Assembly: GCF_023923225.1 (NCBI RefSeq)
Contig: NZ_CP099489.1
Coordinates: forward strand, 2,480,001-2,544,000
From: Ornithinimicrobium faecis
GTDB lineage: Bacteria; Actinomycetota; Actinomycetes; Actinomycetales; Dermatophilaceae
Direction: 5' to 3'
DNA: 64,000 nt
Position numbers and translations under genes: made by a program. This document shows positions 34,977 through 43,733 of this stretch, in pieces (position 1 is the first letter of the stretch; each line of letters starts with the position of its first letter). The notes below the pieces were generated by a model. The model did not search any database. It worked only from the letters and a program-made list of their open reading frames with translations, and was not told where the DNA came from.

Positions 34977-35849
34977 GTGTCGGCATACGCTCCCCCCGTG
35001 GACCTCTTTCCCGGCGCCGGCACCGCCCTCAACGTCGTGACCATCCTGGTCGGGTCGGTGCTCGGCATGCTGTTCGGCCACCGTCTGTCCGAGCACACCA
35101 GATCGGTGGTCACCGACTGCCTCGGCCTGGTGGTCGTGCTGATGGCCGTGGTCTCCCTGCTGGAGATCTCCTCCCCAGCCCTGGTGGAGTATGTCGGCCC
35201 GGGCGCCCCCGTGATGATTGTCCTGGGGGCCCTGCTGATCGGCGGGATCATCGGCTCCCTGCTGCGCATCGAGGCCCGGGTGGAGTCCCTCGCCGGAGTC
35301 ATCCAGGCTGCAGTCGCCCGACGCACCCCGGCCGTGGCCGCCCTCGACTCGACCGAGACCGCTGACTCGACCGAGACCGCTGACCCGACCGAGCCCGGTG
35401 CGGACGATGCTGACGGCACGCCTGCCCACGTGTCGGCGCGGGAGCGGTTCATCGAGGGCTGGCTCACCGCGTCGCTGCTGTTCTGCGTGGGGCCACTGAC
35501 GATCCTGGGCTCGCTCAACGACGGCCTCGGGAGGGGCATCGATGAGCTGGCGCTGAAGTCCGTCCTCGACGGCTTTGCCTCGCTGGCCTTTGCCTCGTCC
35601 TTCGGGCTGGGCGTCGCCTTCTCGGCCGTCTCCGTCGTGGTGGTGCAGGGTGCCCTGACCCTCGTTGGCGTGCTGCTGGGCTCGCTGGTGCCAGACGCCC
35701 ACATCGCAGCGCTCACGGTGGTCGGCGGGCTGCTGCTGATCGGGATCGCGCTGCGACTCCTGCGCATCCGTGACATCCCGGTGGGCGACCTGCTGCCCGC
35801 CCTCGCGGTGGCTCCAGTGCTGGTCTACCTGGTCGGCACCTTCACCTGA
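34977..35849 (+). CDS. DUF554-family membrane protein
   Basis: The 290-residue protein has about seven membrane segments and the DUF554 layout: GTALNVVTILVGSVLGMLFGHRLSEH at the start, IVLGALLIGGIIGSLLRIEARVESLA, then SARERFIEGWLTASLLFCVGPLTILGSLNDGL. Between the halves is a repetitive acidic loop (DSTETAD repeated). The GTG at 34977 has GGAGAAGGGGC before it; a GTG at 34998 would give the more usual N-terminus. Function unknown; possibly a transporter. Confidence 0.85.
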   Translation: MSAYAPPVDLFPGAGTALNVVTILVGSVLGMLFGHRLSEHTRSVVTDCLGLVVVLMAVVSLLEISSPALVEYVGPGAPVMIVLGALLIGGIIGSLLRIEARVESLAGVIQAAVARRTPAVAALDSTETADSTETADPTEPGADDADGTPAHVSARERFIEGWLTASLLFCVGPLTILGSLNDGLGRGIDELALKSVLDGFASLAFASSFGLGVAFSAVSVVVVQGALTLVGVLLGSLVPDAHIAALTVVGGLLLIGIALRLLRIRDIPVGDLLPALAVAPVLVYLVGTFT

Positions 35850-35901
35850 CGCCTGACAACTGACGACTGACCGCTGACGACTGACGACTGACGACTGAGG
35901 C
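35846..35901. repeat. 7-bp tandem repeat, eight units, over the DUF554 stop
   Basis: Eight consecutive units related to CTGACGA start at the DUF554 gene's stop codon (the TGA in the first unit, 35847-35849) and end just before the pdtaR stop. Four units are identical. Each has a TGA. It fills almost the whole gap between these convergent genes. Confidence 0.9.
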
Positions 35902-36579
35902 CTACTTGGTCGGCATGCCGGAGATGACCGCGTCGGCCACCTCGCGCATCGACAGGCGACGGTCCATCGCGGCCTTCTGGATCCACCGGAAGGACTCGGC
36001 CTCGGAGAGCTTGAGCTGCTGCTGCAGCAGACCCTTGGCCCGGTCGAGGCGCTTGCGGGTCTCGAACCGCTCGGCCAGGTCGGCGACCTCGGACTCGAGT
36101 GCCTGACGCTCCTGCCAGCGCGACCGTGCGATGTCGATCGCCGGGAGCACGTCGTTGGCGGTGAACGGCTTGACGACATAGGCCATCACGCCGGCGTCGC
36201 GGGCGCGCTCCACGAGCTGGCGGTCGCTGAAGGCCGTCAGCATGACGACGGGGGCGATGCCTTCCTTGCCCAGCACCTCGGCAGCGCTGATGCCGTCCAT
36301 GCGGGGCATCTTGACGTCCATGACGACCAGGTCGGGCTTCAACTCACGTGCCTGATCGACGGCCTGCTCACCGTCGGCGGCCTGCCCGACCACGTCATAA
36401 CCCGCCTCCTCCAGCATCTCGGCCAGGTCGAGGCGGATCAGCGCCTCGTCCTCGGCCACCAGGATGCGGACGGCGCTCGCTGCGGCCGGCTCGGTGGTCT
36501 CATCCTGCTCAGCAGGTGAGGTCGAGTCCGGATCCGACTGCTTCGGCGGGCGCGGGACAGGGCGCTCTGACGTGGTCAC
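35902..36579 (-). CDS. pdtaR: ANTAR-domain response regulator, PdtaR-like
   Basis: The 225-residue protein has a receiver domain ([21 protein letters not shown]; phosphoacceptor Asp88 in [12 protein letters not shown]; then TAFS and VKPF). An ANTAR RNA-binding domain is at about 160-215 ([48 protein letters not shown]). PdtaR-type regulators act by binding dual hexaloop structures in transcripts and preventing termination. Before the receiver is a disordered ~35-residue stretch. The partner kinase (PdtaS) is not in the window. Confidence 0.93.
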   Translation of the reverse strand: MTTSERPVPRPPKQSDPDSTSPAEQDETTEPAAASAVRILVAEDEALIRLDLAEMLEEAGYDVVGQAADGEQAVDQARELKPDLVVMDVKMPRMDGISAAEVLGKEGIAPVVMLTAFSDRQLVERARDAGVMAYVVKPFTANDVLPAIDIARSRWQERQALESEVADLAERFETRKRLDRAKGLLQQQLKLSEAESFRWIQKAAMDRRLSMREVADAVISGMPTK

Positions 36580-36724
36580 CCAGGAAGAATAGCCGGTGGA
36601 CCTTGGGAGTTGGCTGAGAACAGACCGTGCAGGGCGCTGAACCTGACGAGAGTTATCTCACGTGAGCGCCCAAGCGCCCGTGGGTCAGGTGCCCGAGCGC
36701 CGTGGGTCCAGCGCACGAACATCG

Positions 36725-36810
36725 TGGTGCCGAGGGCGGGACTCGAACCCGCACGCCCTTTCGAGCAGAGCATTTTGAGTGCTCCGTGTCTGCCATTCCA
36801 CCACCCCGGC
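36725..36810 (-). tRNA. tRNA-Leu (anticodon CAA)
   Basis: The minus strand folds as a class II tRNA: acceptor GCCGGGG with CCTCGGC (one G-T pair), anticodon stem GAGCA/TGCTC around the loop CTCAAAA (anticodon CAA), a long variable arm, and a T arm GCGGG-TTCGAGT-CCCGC. The encoded CCA ends at 36725. It stands alone between pdtaR and pyk. No element is integrated in it. Confidence 0.95.
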
Positions 36811-36842
36811 AAGGTGACCGGCACAGCATACCGGCCAATCGG

Positions 36843-38297
36843 CTAGCGGTTGAGCAACCGTTGGTATGCCGGCGCGCGACCGTGCACGGCGTCACCGACG
36901 CGGTGCAACCGCAGCGCGTTGGTCGACCCCGGTGTGCCCGGCGGGGAGCCGGCCACAATCACGATCATCTCGCCCTCGGAGCAGCGGTTCTGGTCGAGCA
37001 GCAACTCGTCGACCTGCATCACCATCTCGTCGGTGTGCTCGACCGTGGGGCTCAGGAACGTCTCGACGCCCCAGGTCAGGCAGAGCTGAGAACGCGTGGC
37101 TGGCACCGGCGTGAAGGCCAGCACCGGCGTGGTGCTGCGCAGTCTGGCCATCCGCCGGGCGGAGTCGCCGGTCTGGGTGAAGGTCACCATGAAGCGGATG
37201 TCGAGCAGCTCGGCGATCTCGGCAGCGGCCTTGGTGACGGCGCCGCCGGTGGTGCGCGGCTTGGTGCCGAGCGGACGGATCCGCTCCATGCCGTGCTCCT
37301 CGGTGTTCTCGATGATCGTCGCCATCGTCTCGACGGCCTTGATCGGCCAGGCCCCGACGCTGGTCTCGCCGGAGAGCATGATGGCGTCGGCACCGTCCAG
37401 GACGGCGTTGGCGCAGTCGCTGGCCTCGGCGCGCGTCGGGCGCGGGTTGGTGATCATCGACTCCAGCACCTGGGTGGCCACGATCACCGGCTTGGCGTTG
37501 CGGCGGGCGATCTCGATGGCCCGCTTCTGCACCAGGGGGACCTCCTCGAGCGGGAGCTCGACACCCAGGTCACCGCGGGCCACCATGATGCCGTCGAACG
37601 CGGCGATGATGTCCGTGAGGTTCTCGACCGCCTGCGGCTTCTCGATCTTGGCGATGACCGGCAGGCGCAGGCCCTCCTCGTCCATGATCCGGTGCACGTC
37701 CTCGACGTCCTTGCCGCTGCGGACGAAGGAGAGGGCAATGACATCCACGCGGGTGCGCAGGGCCCAGCGCAGGTCCTCCTCGTCCTTCTCGCTCATGGCC
37801 GGGACAGAGACGGCCGTGCCGGGCAGGTTGATGCCCTTGTGGTCGGAGACCTGCCCGCCGATCACGACCGTGGTGACCACGTCGGTGTCAGTGACCTCGG
37901 TGACCTTGAGCTGGATCTTGCCGTCGTCGATGAGCAGGTCGTCGCCCACCTGCACGTCGCCGGCCAGACCCTCATAGGTGGTGCCGACCACGTCCTTGTC
38001 ACCGGGGACCTCGCGCACGGTGATGGTGAAGGTCTCCCCCGGGACCAGCTCCACCGGCCCGTTGGCGAAGGTGCCGGTGCGGATCTTGGGCCCCTGCAGG
38101 TCGGCGAGCACGGCCACGGCGTGCTCCATCTCATCGCCCGCCTGGCGCACCAGGTGATAACGGCGGTCGTGGTCCTCGTGGTTGCCGTGGGACATGTTCA
38201 TCCGGGCCACGTCCATCCCGGCGCCGACGAGCGCGCGGATCTCCTCGTAGCTCTCGGTGGCGGGTCCCAGCGTGCAGACAATCTTGGCTCGGCGCAT
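36843..38297 (-). CDS. pyk: Pyruvate kinase
   Basis: The 484-residue enzyme makes pyruvate and ATP from phosphoenolpyruvate. It has KIVCTLGPATES at the start, ARMNMSHGNHEDH (metal and phosphate site), IIAKIEKPQAVENL with the catalytic Lys, MVARGDLGVELP, and ATQVLESMITNPRPTRAEASDCANAVLDGADAIMLSGETSVG. Length and domains (barrel, beta-cap, C-domain) are normal. The next gene, for the DsbA-like protein, is 85 bp away on the same strand. Confidence 0.97.
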   Translation of the reverse strand: MRRAKIVCTLGPATESYEEIRALVGAGMDVARMNMSHGNHEDHDRRYHLVRQAGDEMEHAVAVLADLQGPKIRTGTFANGPVELVPGETFTITVREVPGDKDVVGTTYEGLAGDVQVGDDLLIDDGKIQLKVTEVTDTDVVTTVVIGGQVSDHKGINLPGTAVSVPAMSEKDEEDLRWALRTRVDVIALSFVRSGKDVEDVHRIMDEEGLRLPVIAKIEKPQAVENLTDIIAAFDGIMVARGDLGVELPLEEVPLVQKRAIEIARRNAKPVIVATQVLESMITNPRPTRAEASDCANAVLDGADAIMLSGETSVGAWPIKAVETMATIIENTEEHGMERIRPLGTKPRTTGGAVTKAAAEIAELLDIRFMVTFTQTGDSARRMARLRSTTPVLAFTPVPATRSQLCLTWGVETFLSPTVEHTDEMVMQVDELLLDQNRCSEGEMIVIVAGSPPGTPGSTNALRLHRVGDAVHGRAPAYQRLLNR

Positions 38298-38382
38298 GCT
38301 CCCCAGCCTATGTGTATGCCGAGGGTCCGGCGCGCGGACCCGGCTCGGCTCAGCGGTGGGCTGAATCAGTCGCTGGCGGAGC

Positions 38383-39135
38383 TCAGTTGGCCAGCTCGTC
38401 CAGCAGGCCCGGGAAGGAGTTGGGGTCCTCGAGCAGGATGCCCAGCTGGTCGTCGTTCACCTCGGTGCCGTCGATGAACACGCGAGGGCTCCCGGAGATC
38501 CCGTCCTGACTGGACCGGGTCTGCATGTCGGTGACGTAGTCGTCGTGCGTCCCGGCCTCCAGGCACCCGGTGAAGGCCTCGATGTCCTCCACGCCGGAGT
38601 CCTCCGCGAAGCCGATCAGCTGCTCGTCGGTCCACCCGTCGCCCTCCTCGTCGGGCTGTCCGGCAAAGACCGCAGCGTTGAAGTCCACGAAGGCCCCCTG
38701 GTCGTCGGCACACATGGCGGCGTTGGCGGCCCGCCCGGAGTGGTCGGTGCCCAGGTTGCCGTCCAGGAAGGACATCAGGGTGTAGGTCAGCTGGATGTCG
38801 CCAGCCAGCGCCGCCTCGGTGAAGGCCGGCCCGGACACCTGCTCCAGCAGGCCGCACCAGGGGCACTGATAGTCCTGATAGATGTGCACGGCCGGGGCGT
38901 CATCGCCAGCGTCGCCCACCACGATCCCTCCGGCGTTGGGCAGGGCGTTGGCCGAGCTCCCGACCCCGGTGACAGCAGCGCCATCCTCGGTGGCGGTGTC
39001 CACCGGGTCCGGACGCATCACCACATAGGCCACGACCGCGGCGATGGCAACGGCGATCGCCACCACGGCCGCGATCAGTGCGACGGGTGGGCCGCTCTTT
39101 GGCGGCGGGGGGACATGGGCGGGCGGACGGGCCAT
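38383..39135 (-). CDS. Membrane-anchored DsbA-like thiol oxidoreductase
   Basis: The 250-residue protein has one N-terminal membrane segment (VALIAAVVAIAVAIAAVVAYVVM, about 18-40), so the catalytic part faces outside. The thioredoxin-fold active site is CPWC in YQDYQCPWCGLLEQ, and GSPRVFIDGTEV holds the cis-Pro loop. Such proteins make or isomerise disulfides. Its start overlaps the MauE-like stop, and the pair probably forms a redox unit. Confidence 0.9.
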   Translation of the reverse strand: MARPPAHVPPPPKSGPPVALIAAVVAIAVAIAAVVAYVVMRPDPVDTATEDGAAVTGVGSSANALPNAGGIVVGDAGDDAPAVHIYQDYQCPWCGLLEQVSGPAFTEAALAGDIQLTYTLMSFLDGNLGTDHSGRAANAAMCADDQGAFVDFNAAVFAGQPDEEGDGWTDEQLIGFAEDSGVEDIEAFTGCLEAGTHDDYVTDMQTRSSQDGISGSPRVFIDGTEVNDDQLGILLEDPNSFPGLLDELAN

Positions 39136-39671
39136 CAGGGGGCGCCTTTCGACAGAGAGGTGGAGGTATGCCGAGGCACGGGCTCGGCGGACGGGCGGCG
39201 GAAGAGCAGCGAGTCAAGAGCCAGCAGGGAGCGAGGCCGGGCCACCAGCCACGCCCCGGCGGCGAACAGTGCTGTGTCCCGCAGGATCTCGGAGAGGTAG
39301 GCCGTGTCGGAGGGATCGACGGGTCCGCCGGTGCCGAAACACCCGCAGTCGATGGACAGTCCGCGAGCCCAGGCGGAGATGATGCCGGCGATGAACACCA
39401 GCATCAACCCGCCACCAGCCAGGGCGCTCCAGCGGGTGAACAGCCCCAGGATCAGCAGCAGGCCCAGAGCGATCTCCACGACCGGCAGCATGAGGGCGAT
39501 CATCTCGGCGATCTGATAGTCGAAGAGCCGATAGGCCACCACGGACTGGATCGACCCGGTCGGATCGCCGATCTTGAGGGCACCGGCTGCGAGCAGCACC
39601 CCACCGAGAGCCTGGCGCGCGAGCAGGCCCACCAGGTCGGCCCACCGCGCCCTGCTGGTCATGACCGTCAC
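39135..39671 (-). CDS. MauE/DoxX-like membrane protein
   Basis: The 178-residue protein has four membrane segments and the MauE pattern: LLARQALGGVLLAAGALKIGDP, ALMLPVVEIALGLLLILGLF, then LSIDCGCFGTGGPV with a CxC pair. MauE-like proteins are thought to work with thioredoxin-fold proteins in thiol redox chemistry. The gene lies 13 bp after trpA and overlaps the DsbA-like gene by 1 bp. Role in this organism is inferred. Confidence 0.85.
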   Translation of the reverse strand: MTVMTSRARWADLVGLLARQALGGVLLAAGALKIGDPTGSIQSVVAYRLFDYQIAEMIALMLPVVEIALGLLLILGLFTRWSALAGGGLMLVFIAGIISAWARGLSIDCGCFGTGGPVDPSDTAYLSEILRDTALFAAGAWLVARPRSLLALDSLLFRRPSAEPVPRHTSTSLSKGAP

Positions 39672-39684
39672 CGGGCCACGCGGT

Positions 39685-40482
39685 TCATCGCCGGCGGACT
39701 CCCTCGGCCAGCTCCGCGGTCAGGGCACGCAACGGGGCCAGGCCAGCTCCGGAGGCGGCGCCCTCCCCCAGTGCCCGCACGAGGGCGGACCCGACGATGA
39801 CACCGTCGGCAAAGGAGGCGACCTCGGCGGCCTGCTCACGGGTGGACACGCCCAACCCGACGCTGATCGGCAGGTCGGTCACCGCGCGGGTGCGCGAGAC
39901 CAGCTCTGCGGCACCGCTGCCCACACTGGTCCGGGTCCCGGTGACTCCCATCGTGGAGGCGGCATAGACGAACCCGCGGCACGCCGCGGTGGTCAGGGCC
40001 AGCCGCTCGTCGGTGGAGCTCGGGGCAACCAGGAAGATCGGGGCGAGGCCATGGGTCTGCGCGGCGGCGCGCCAGTCGGCGGCCTCGTCCGGGATCAGGT
40101 CCGGGGTGATCAGCCCCGAACCGCCCGCGGCGGCCAGGTCCCGCGCGAAGGCCTCGGGGCCATAGCGCAGGATCGGGTTCCAGTAGCTCATCACGACGGC
40201 CACGCCCCCGGCGGAGGAGATGGCCTCGACGTTGCCGAGCAGGTCCCGCACGCGGAAGCCCTGGGCCAGTGCGCGGTCGGCAGCGTCCTGGATGACGGGG
40301 CCGTCCATGAGCGGGTCGGTGTAGGGCACCCCGACCTCGACGATGTCCGCTCCGGACTCGACCAGGGCGACCATCGCCTCCCGTGAGGCGGCCACGTCCG
40401 GGAAGCCGGCCGGGAGGTAGGTGACGAGCGCGGCGCGCTCCTCCTCGCGGCAGGTGCTGAACACGGTGTCCAGTGCGGTCAC
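39685..40482 (-). CDS. trpA: Tryptophan synthase alpha subunit
   Basis: The 265-residue TIM barrel cleaves indole-3-glycerol phosphate to indole. The catalytic Glu and Asp are in [23 protein letters not shown], and the phosphate loop is [10 protein letters not shown] with GVIVGSALV. The start overlaps the trpB stop by 4 bp. Normal length. Confidence 0.97.
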   Translation of the reverse strand: MTALDTVFSTCREEERAALVTYLPAGFPDVAASREAMVALVESGADIVEVGVPYTDPLMDGPVIQDAADRALAQGFRVRDLLGNVEAISSAGGVAVVMSYWNPILRYGPEAFARDLAAAGGSGLITPDLIPDEAADWRAAAQTHGLAPIFLVAPSSTDERLALTTAACRGFVYAASTMGVTGTRTSVGSGAAELVSRTRAVTDLPISVGLGVSTREQAAEVASFADGVIVGSALVRALGEGAASGAGLAPLRALTAELAEGVRRR

Positions 40483-41828
40483 GACTCGATCCCCTCGCTC
40501 GGTGCGTGCGCTTGGTCGGGCGTCGGGCCATCGGCGTCATCGCCCGGTGCCTCCGCCTGCACGGCGTCCTCACCAGTCAGACCAAACCACTGCGCAGCGG
40601 TCTCGACGTCCTTGTCTCCGCGACCGGACAGGTTGACCAGGATGACGGTGTCCGGCCCGGCGTCGCGACCCAGTTGCAGGGCGCCGGCCAGGGCGTGCGC
40701 CGACTCGATGGCCGGGAGGATGCCCTCCGTCCGGCACAGCAGCGCGAAGGCGTCCATCGCCTCGTCGTCGTTGATCGGGTGATACTCCGCCCGACCCGTG
40801 TCGCGCAGGTGCGAGTGCTCGGGCCCGACGGAGGGATAGTCCAGGCCGGCGGAGACGGAGTGGGACTCCAGGGTCTGGCCGTCCTCGTCCTGCAGCACAT
40901 AGGTCGCGGCGCCGTGCAGCACGCCCGGCTCACCGCTACTGAACCGTGCCGCGTGCTTCCCGGTGTCGACGCCCTCGCCCCCGGCCTCGAATCCCACGAG
41001 TCGCACCGACGGCTCGTCGCGGAACCGTTGGAAAATACCCATCGCGTTGGAGCCGCCGCCGACGCACGCGCAGACGATGTCCGGCAGGCCGCCGGTCACG
41101 GCCTGCAACTGGTCGTGCGCCTCGTCGCCGATGATGCGGTGGAAGTCCCGGACCATGGTGGGGAACGGGTGCGGCCCGGTCACTGTGCCCAGCAGGTAGT
41201 GGGTGTCCTCGACGTTGGTCACCCAGTCGCGCAGGGCCTCGTTGATGGCGTCCTTGAGCGTGGAGCTCCCATGGCGGACCGGGATCACCTCCGCACCGAG
41301 CAGCCGCATCCGGGCCACGTTGAGCGCCTGGCGGCGGGTGTCTTTCTCGCCCATATAGACGGTGCATTCCAGGCCCATCAGGGCGGCCGCCGTCGCGGTG
41401 GCAACGCCGTGTTGACCGGCGCCGGTCTCCGCGATCACCCGTTTCTTGCCCATCCGCACGGTCAGCAGCGCCTGGCCCAGCACGTTGTTGATCTTGTGGG
41501 ACCCGGTGTGCGTCAGGTCCTCCCGCTTGAGGAAGATGCGGGCGCCGCCGGCGTGCGCGGCAAAGCGTGGCACCTCGGTCAGTGGCGTGGGCCGCCCGGT
41601 GTAGTCGCGGTGCAGTCGCGCGAGCTCGGCGGTGAACTCCGGGTCGGTCATGGCGCTGGTGCGGGCGGCGTCCAACTCGTCCAGGGCCGCGATGAGCGCC
41701 TCGGGGACGAAGCGACCGCCAAAATCACCAAAGCGTCCGGGGTGCTCAGCGTGTTGCTGCCCTGTGTCTTGCCCCGCGTTCTGCCCTGTGTCCTGCCCCG
41801 CGTTCTGCTCTGTGTCCTGCTGTGTCAT
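40479..41828 (-). CDS. trpB: Tryptophan synthase beta subunit
   Basis: The 449-residue PLP enzyme joins indole and serine to tryptophan. The PLP Lys is in [18 protein letters not shown], and the phosphate loop [12 protein letters not shown] is clear. An extra ~30-residue N-terminus repeats Gln/Asp/Asn-rich units (QDTGQNAG twice) before [11 protein letters not shown], where TrpB proper begins. The start overlaps the trpC stop as ATGA. Some of the N-terminus may be removed or the start may lie further in. Confidence 0.97.
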   Translation of the reverse strand: MTQQDTEQNAGQDTGQNAGQDTGQQHAEHPGRFGDFGGRFVPEALIAALDELDAARTSAMTDPEFTAELARLHRDYTGRPTPLTEVPRFAAHAGGARIFLKREDLTHTGSHKINNVLGQALLTVRMGKKRVIAETGAGQHGVATATAAALMGLECTVYMGEKDTRRQALNVARMRLLGAEVIPVRHGSSTLKDAINEALRDWVTNVEDTHYLLGTVTGPHPFPTMVRDFHRIIGDEAHDQLQAVTGGLPDIVCACVGGGSNAMGIFQRFRDEPSVRLVGFEAGGEGVDTGKHAARFSSGEPGVLHGAATYVLQDEDGQTLESHSVSAGLDYPSVGPEHSHLRDTGRAEYHPINDDEAMDAFALLCRTEGILPAIESAHALAGALQLGRDAGPDTVILVNLSGRGDKDVETAAQWFGLTGEDAVQAEAPGDDADGPTPDQAHAPSEGIES

Positions 41829-42640
41829 GAGCTCTCCTCCACATCCACTCGACGTCCACCGGCGGCCAGGAGTTCCCGTGCCGCGGACCGCGGGTCGGCG
41901 CCCGTCACCAGGGCCTCACCGACCAGCACCGCGCGGGCGCCGGCGCCGACATAGTCGCGGACGCTGTCCGGGCCGGTCACCCCTGACTCAGCAACGCCGA
42001 CCACGCCCGCGGGCACGCTCGGGAGCAGCCGGGACACGGTGCTCGGGTCCACCTCCAGCGTCTTGAGGTTGCGGGCGTTGATGCCGACGATGCGACCTCC
42101 GGCATCCAGGCACCGGGTCAGCTCGTCCTCGTCGTGGGCCTCGAGCAACGCGTGCATCCCCAACTCCTCGACGAGCCCGAGCAGCTCGGTGAGCTCGCCC
42201 TGCTGCAGTGCCGAGGCCATCAGCAGCACCAGGTCGGCGCCGTGCGCCCGGGCCTCCCAGACCTGATAGGGCTCGACGACGAAGTCCTTGCGCAGCACCG
42301 GGATCGTGACTGCGGCGCGCACCGCGTCCAGGTCCGCCAGGCTGCCGCCAAACCTGCGCTGCTCGGTCAGGACACTGATGACGCTCGCTCCACCCGCGGC
42401 ATACTCCGCCGCCAGGACGGCCGGGTCCGGGATGTCGGCCAGGGCGCCCTTGGAGGGGCTGGCCCGCTTCACCTCGGCGATCAGGTGCACTCCGCCGGGA
42501 GCGCTGAGCGCGGCCAGGGCATCCAGGCCCGCGGGCTTGGTTGCCACCAGATCGCGGAGCTGCTCCAGTGGCAGGGCGCTGCGCCGTGCAGACAGGTCCT
42601 CACGGACGCCGCGGATGATCTGATCGAGGACGGTGCTCAC
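41825..42640 (-). CDS. trpC: Indole-3-glycerol phosphate synthase
   Basis: The 271-residue barrel enzyme shows [15 protein letters not shown] (catalytic Lys), [31 protein letters not shown], and [14 protein letters not shown]. The GTG at 42640 ([11 protein letters not shown]) gives the family-like start. It is the first of trpC-trpB-trpA. No trpE, trpD or trpG is in the window. Confidence 0.96.
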   Translation of the reverse strand: MSTVLDQIIRGVREDLSARRSALPLEQLRDLVATKPAGLDALAALSAPGGVHLIAEVKRASPSKGALADIPDPAVLAAEYAAGGASVISVLTEQRRFGGSLADLDAVRAAVTIPVLRKDFVVEPYQVWEARAHGADLVLLMASALQQGELTELLGLVEELGMHALLEAHDEDELTRCLDAGGRIVGINARNLKTLEVDPSTVSRLLPSVPAGVVGVAESGVTGPDSVRDYVGAGARAVLVGEALVTGADPRSAARELLAAGGRRVDVEESS

Positions 42641-42719
42641 CTGGCCAGCGTATCCGTGCTGAGCAGGGCTTCTGTCGTCGGGGAGGGTGGCGTCCGTCAC
42701 CACCGGAGGTGCGCCGGGG

Positions 42720-42929
42720 TCAGCGGTTCTCCCAGTGCTCCTCGTTGTAGCCCGCAGCGTTGAGGCCCCACCAGGCGCCGATGCCGATCACGGCCACTGC
42801 CACGCCGCTCCAGGTGGCCCAGCTCAAGGCAAACATGACACCGAGCGAGATGAGCAAGGTGGCGAGCAGGAGAAGCAGCACGCCGGTCCAGGCCGCCACG
42901 CTGTTTCCGTGTCCGTGCTCATCGTCCAT
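42720..42929 (-). CDS. Small membrane protein, HGxxPAAW-like
   Basis: The 69-residue protein has [13 protein letters not shown] at the start, two membrane segments and [12 protein letters not shown] at the end. Actinobacteria often have such an HGxxPAAW-type protein next to trp genes. AGGAG stands 7 bp before the ATG at 42929. Function unknown. Confidence 0.8.
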   Translation of the reverse strand: MDDEHGHGNSVAAWTGVLLLLLATLLISLGVMFALSWATWSGVAVAVIGIGAWWGLNAAGYNEEHWENR

Positions 42930-43066
42930 GGTCAAACTCCTGTGTCGGGGTGGGCTGCTTCGGGTCCATTGTGCCAGTTGAGCAGGGACGCTTCGGCCAA
43001 GGCCACGCCGGACCGGGGACAGCCCGGCGAGTCCCGCGCCCGGTGTCAGCTGTCGCTCGTCGCGGA

Positions 43067-43657
43067 TCAGTCATCGACGGTGGGGTCCTGACCGTGGGTC
43101 AGGTCATCCCACGGGTCCCGCGGCCGCTCACGGCGGCGGGTGCTGCTCACCCCGGGAGGCGTCGTGCCCGTCGCGGCAGCACCACCACCGGGTGACCTCG
43201 AGGCACCCGTGTCGAACCACCGCAGCACGCACAGCACAGCACCCAGGAGGACCAGCACCGCGGCCCCCAGAGCGAGCCACGGCCAGAGCGTGGTCGTGGG
43301 GTCATCGATGTGGACGCTCAGGGACGCGGCACCGGGACGCTGGCGCGCGATCTGACCCAGTGGCTCACCGGGATCACCGAGGGTGAGCACAGCCGGCAGG
43401 CCAGCCAGCAGCGCACCACCGGCCAGGCAGACCGCCGCCGCCAGGCGCACCGGCCGCGAGCCCACCAGGCCCGCCAACAGGGCAGCGCCAGCCAGCAGCG
43501 CACCAGCAGTGAGGGTGCCTGCCACCTCGGAGCCGGTGGCTTCCACCACGGTGGTGCCGAGCACCGGGTCCTGCCAGGTGCCCCTCGCCCAGATCTGCTG
43601 TGCAGCGATGAGCAGGAGCATGACGCCGAGCCCGGCCCAGAGCCACCAGCGCTTCAT
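43067..43657 (-). CDS. Trp biosynthesis-associated membrane protein
   Basis: The 196-residue protein has four membrane segments (WWLWAGLGVMLLLIAAQQIWARGTW at the start; WPWLALGAAVLVLLGAVLCVLRWF near the end) and an acidic C-terminus (DPWDDLTHGQDPT), as in the family found in actinobacterial trp operons. In relatives it usually lies after trpE. Here the upstream neighbour is an ABC exporter instead. Function unknown. Confidence 0.85.
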   Translation of the reverse strand: MKRWWLWAGLGVMLLLIAAQQIWARGTWQDPVLGTTVVEATGSEVAGTLTAGALLAGAALLAGLVGSRPVRLAAAVCLAGGALLAGLPAVLTLGDPGEPLGQIARQRPGAASLSVHIDDPTTTLWPWLALGAAVLVLLGAVLCVLRWFDTGASRSPGGGAAATGTTPPGVSSTRRRERPRDPWDDLTHGQDPTVDD

Positions 43658-43733
43658 CGCTGGGCCCCGGTGCCGTCAGGTCGGGTGTCTCGACCGTTGG
43701 GTGTCATGGTCCCCATCATGGCGGGTGGTGGCC

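Noticed and set aside
34875..36179. 434-residue open frame opposite the DUF554 gene
   Set aside because: It begins inside pdtaR, runs through the 7-bp repeats and has no motif; the DUF554 protein is well supported.
36725..36810. tRNA-Leu as an integration site
   Set aside because: No integrase or duplicated tRNA end lies near; the only element is at the hydrolase gene.
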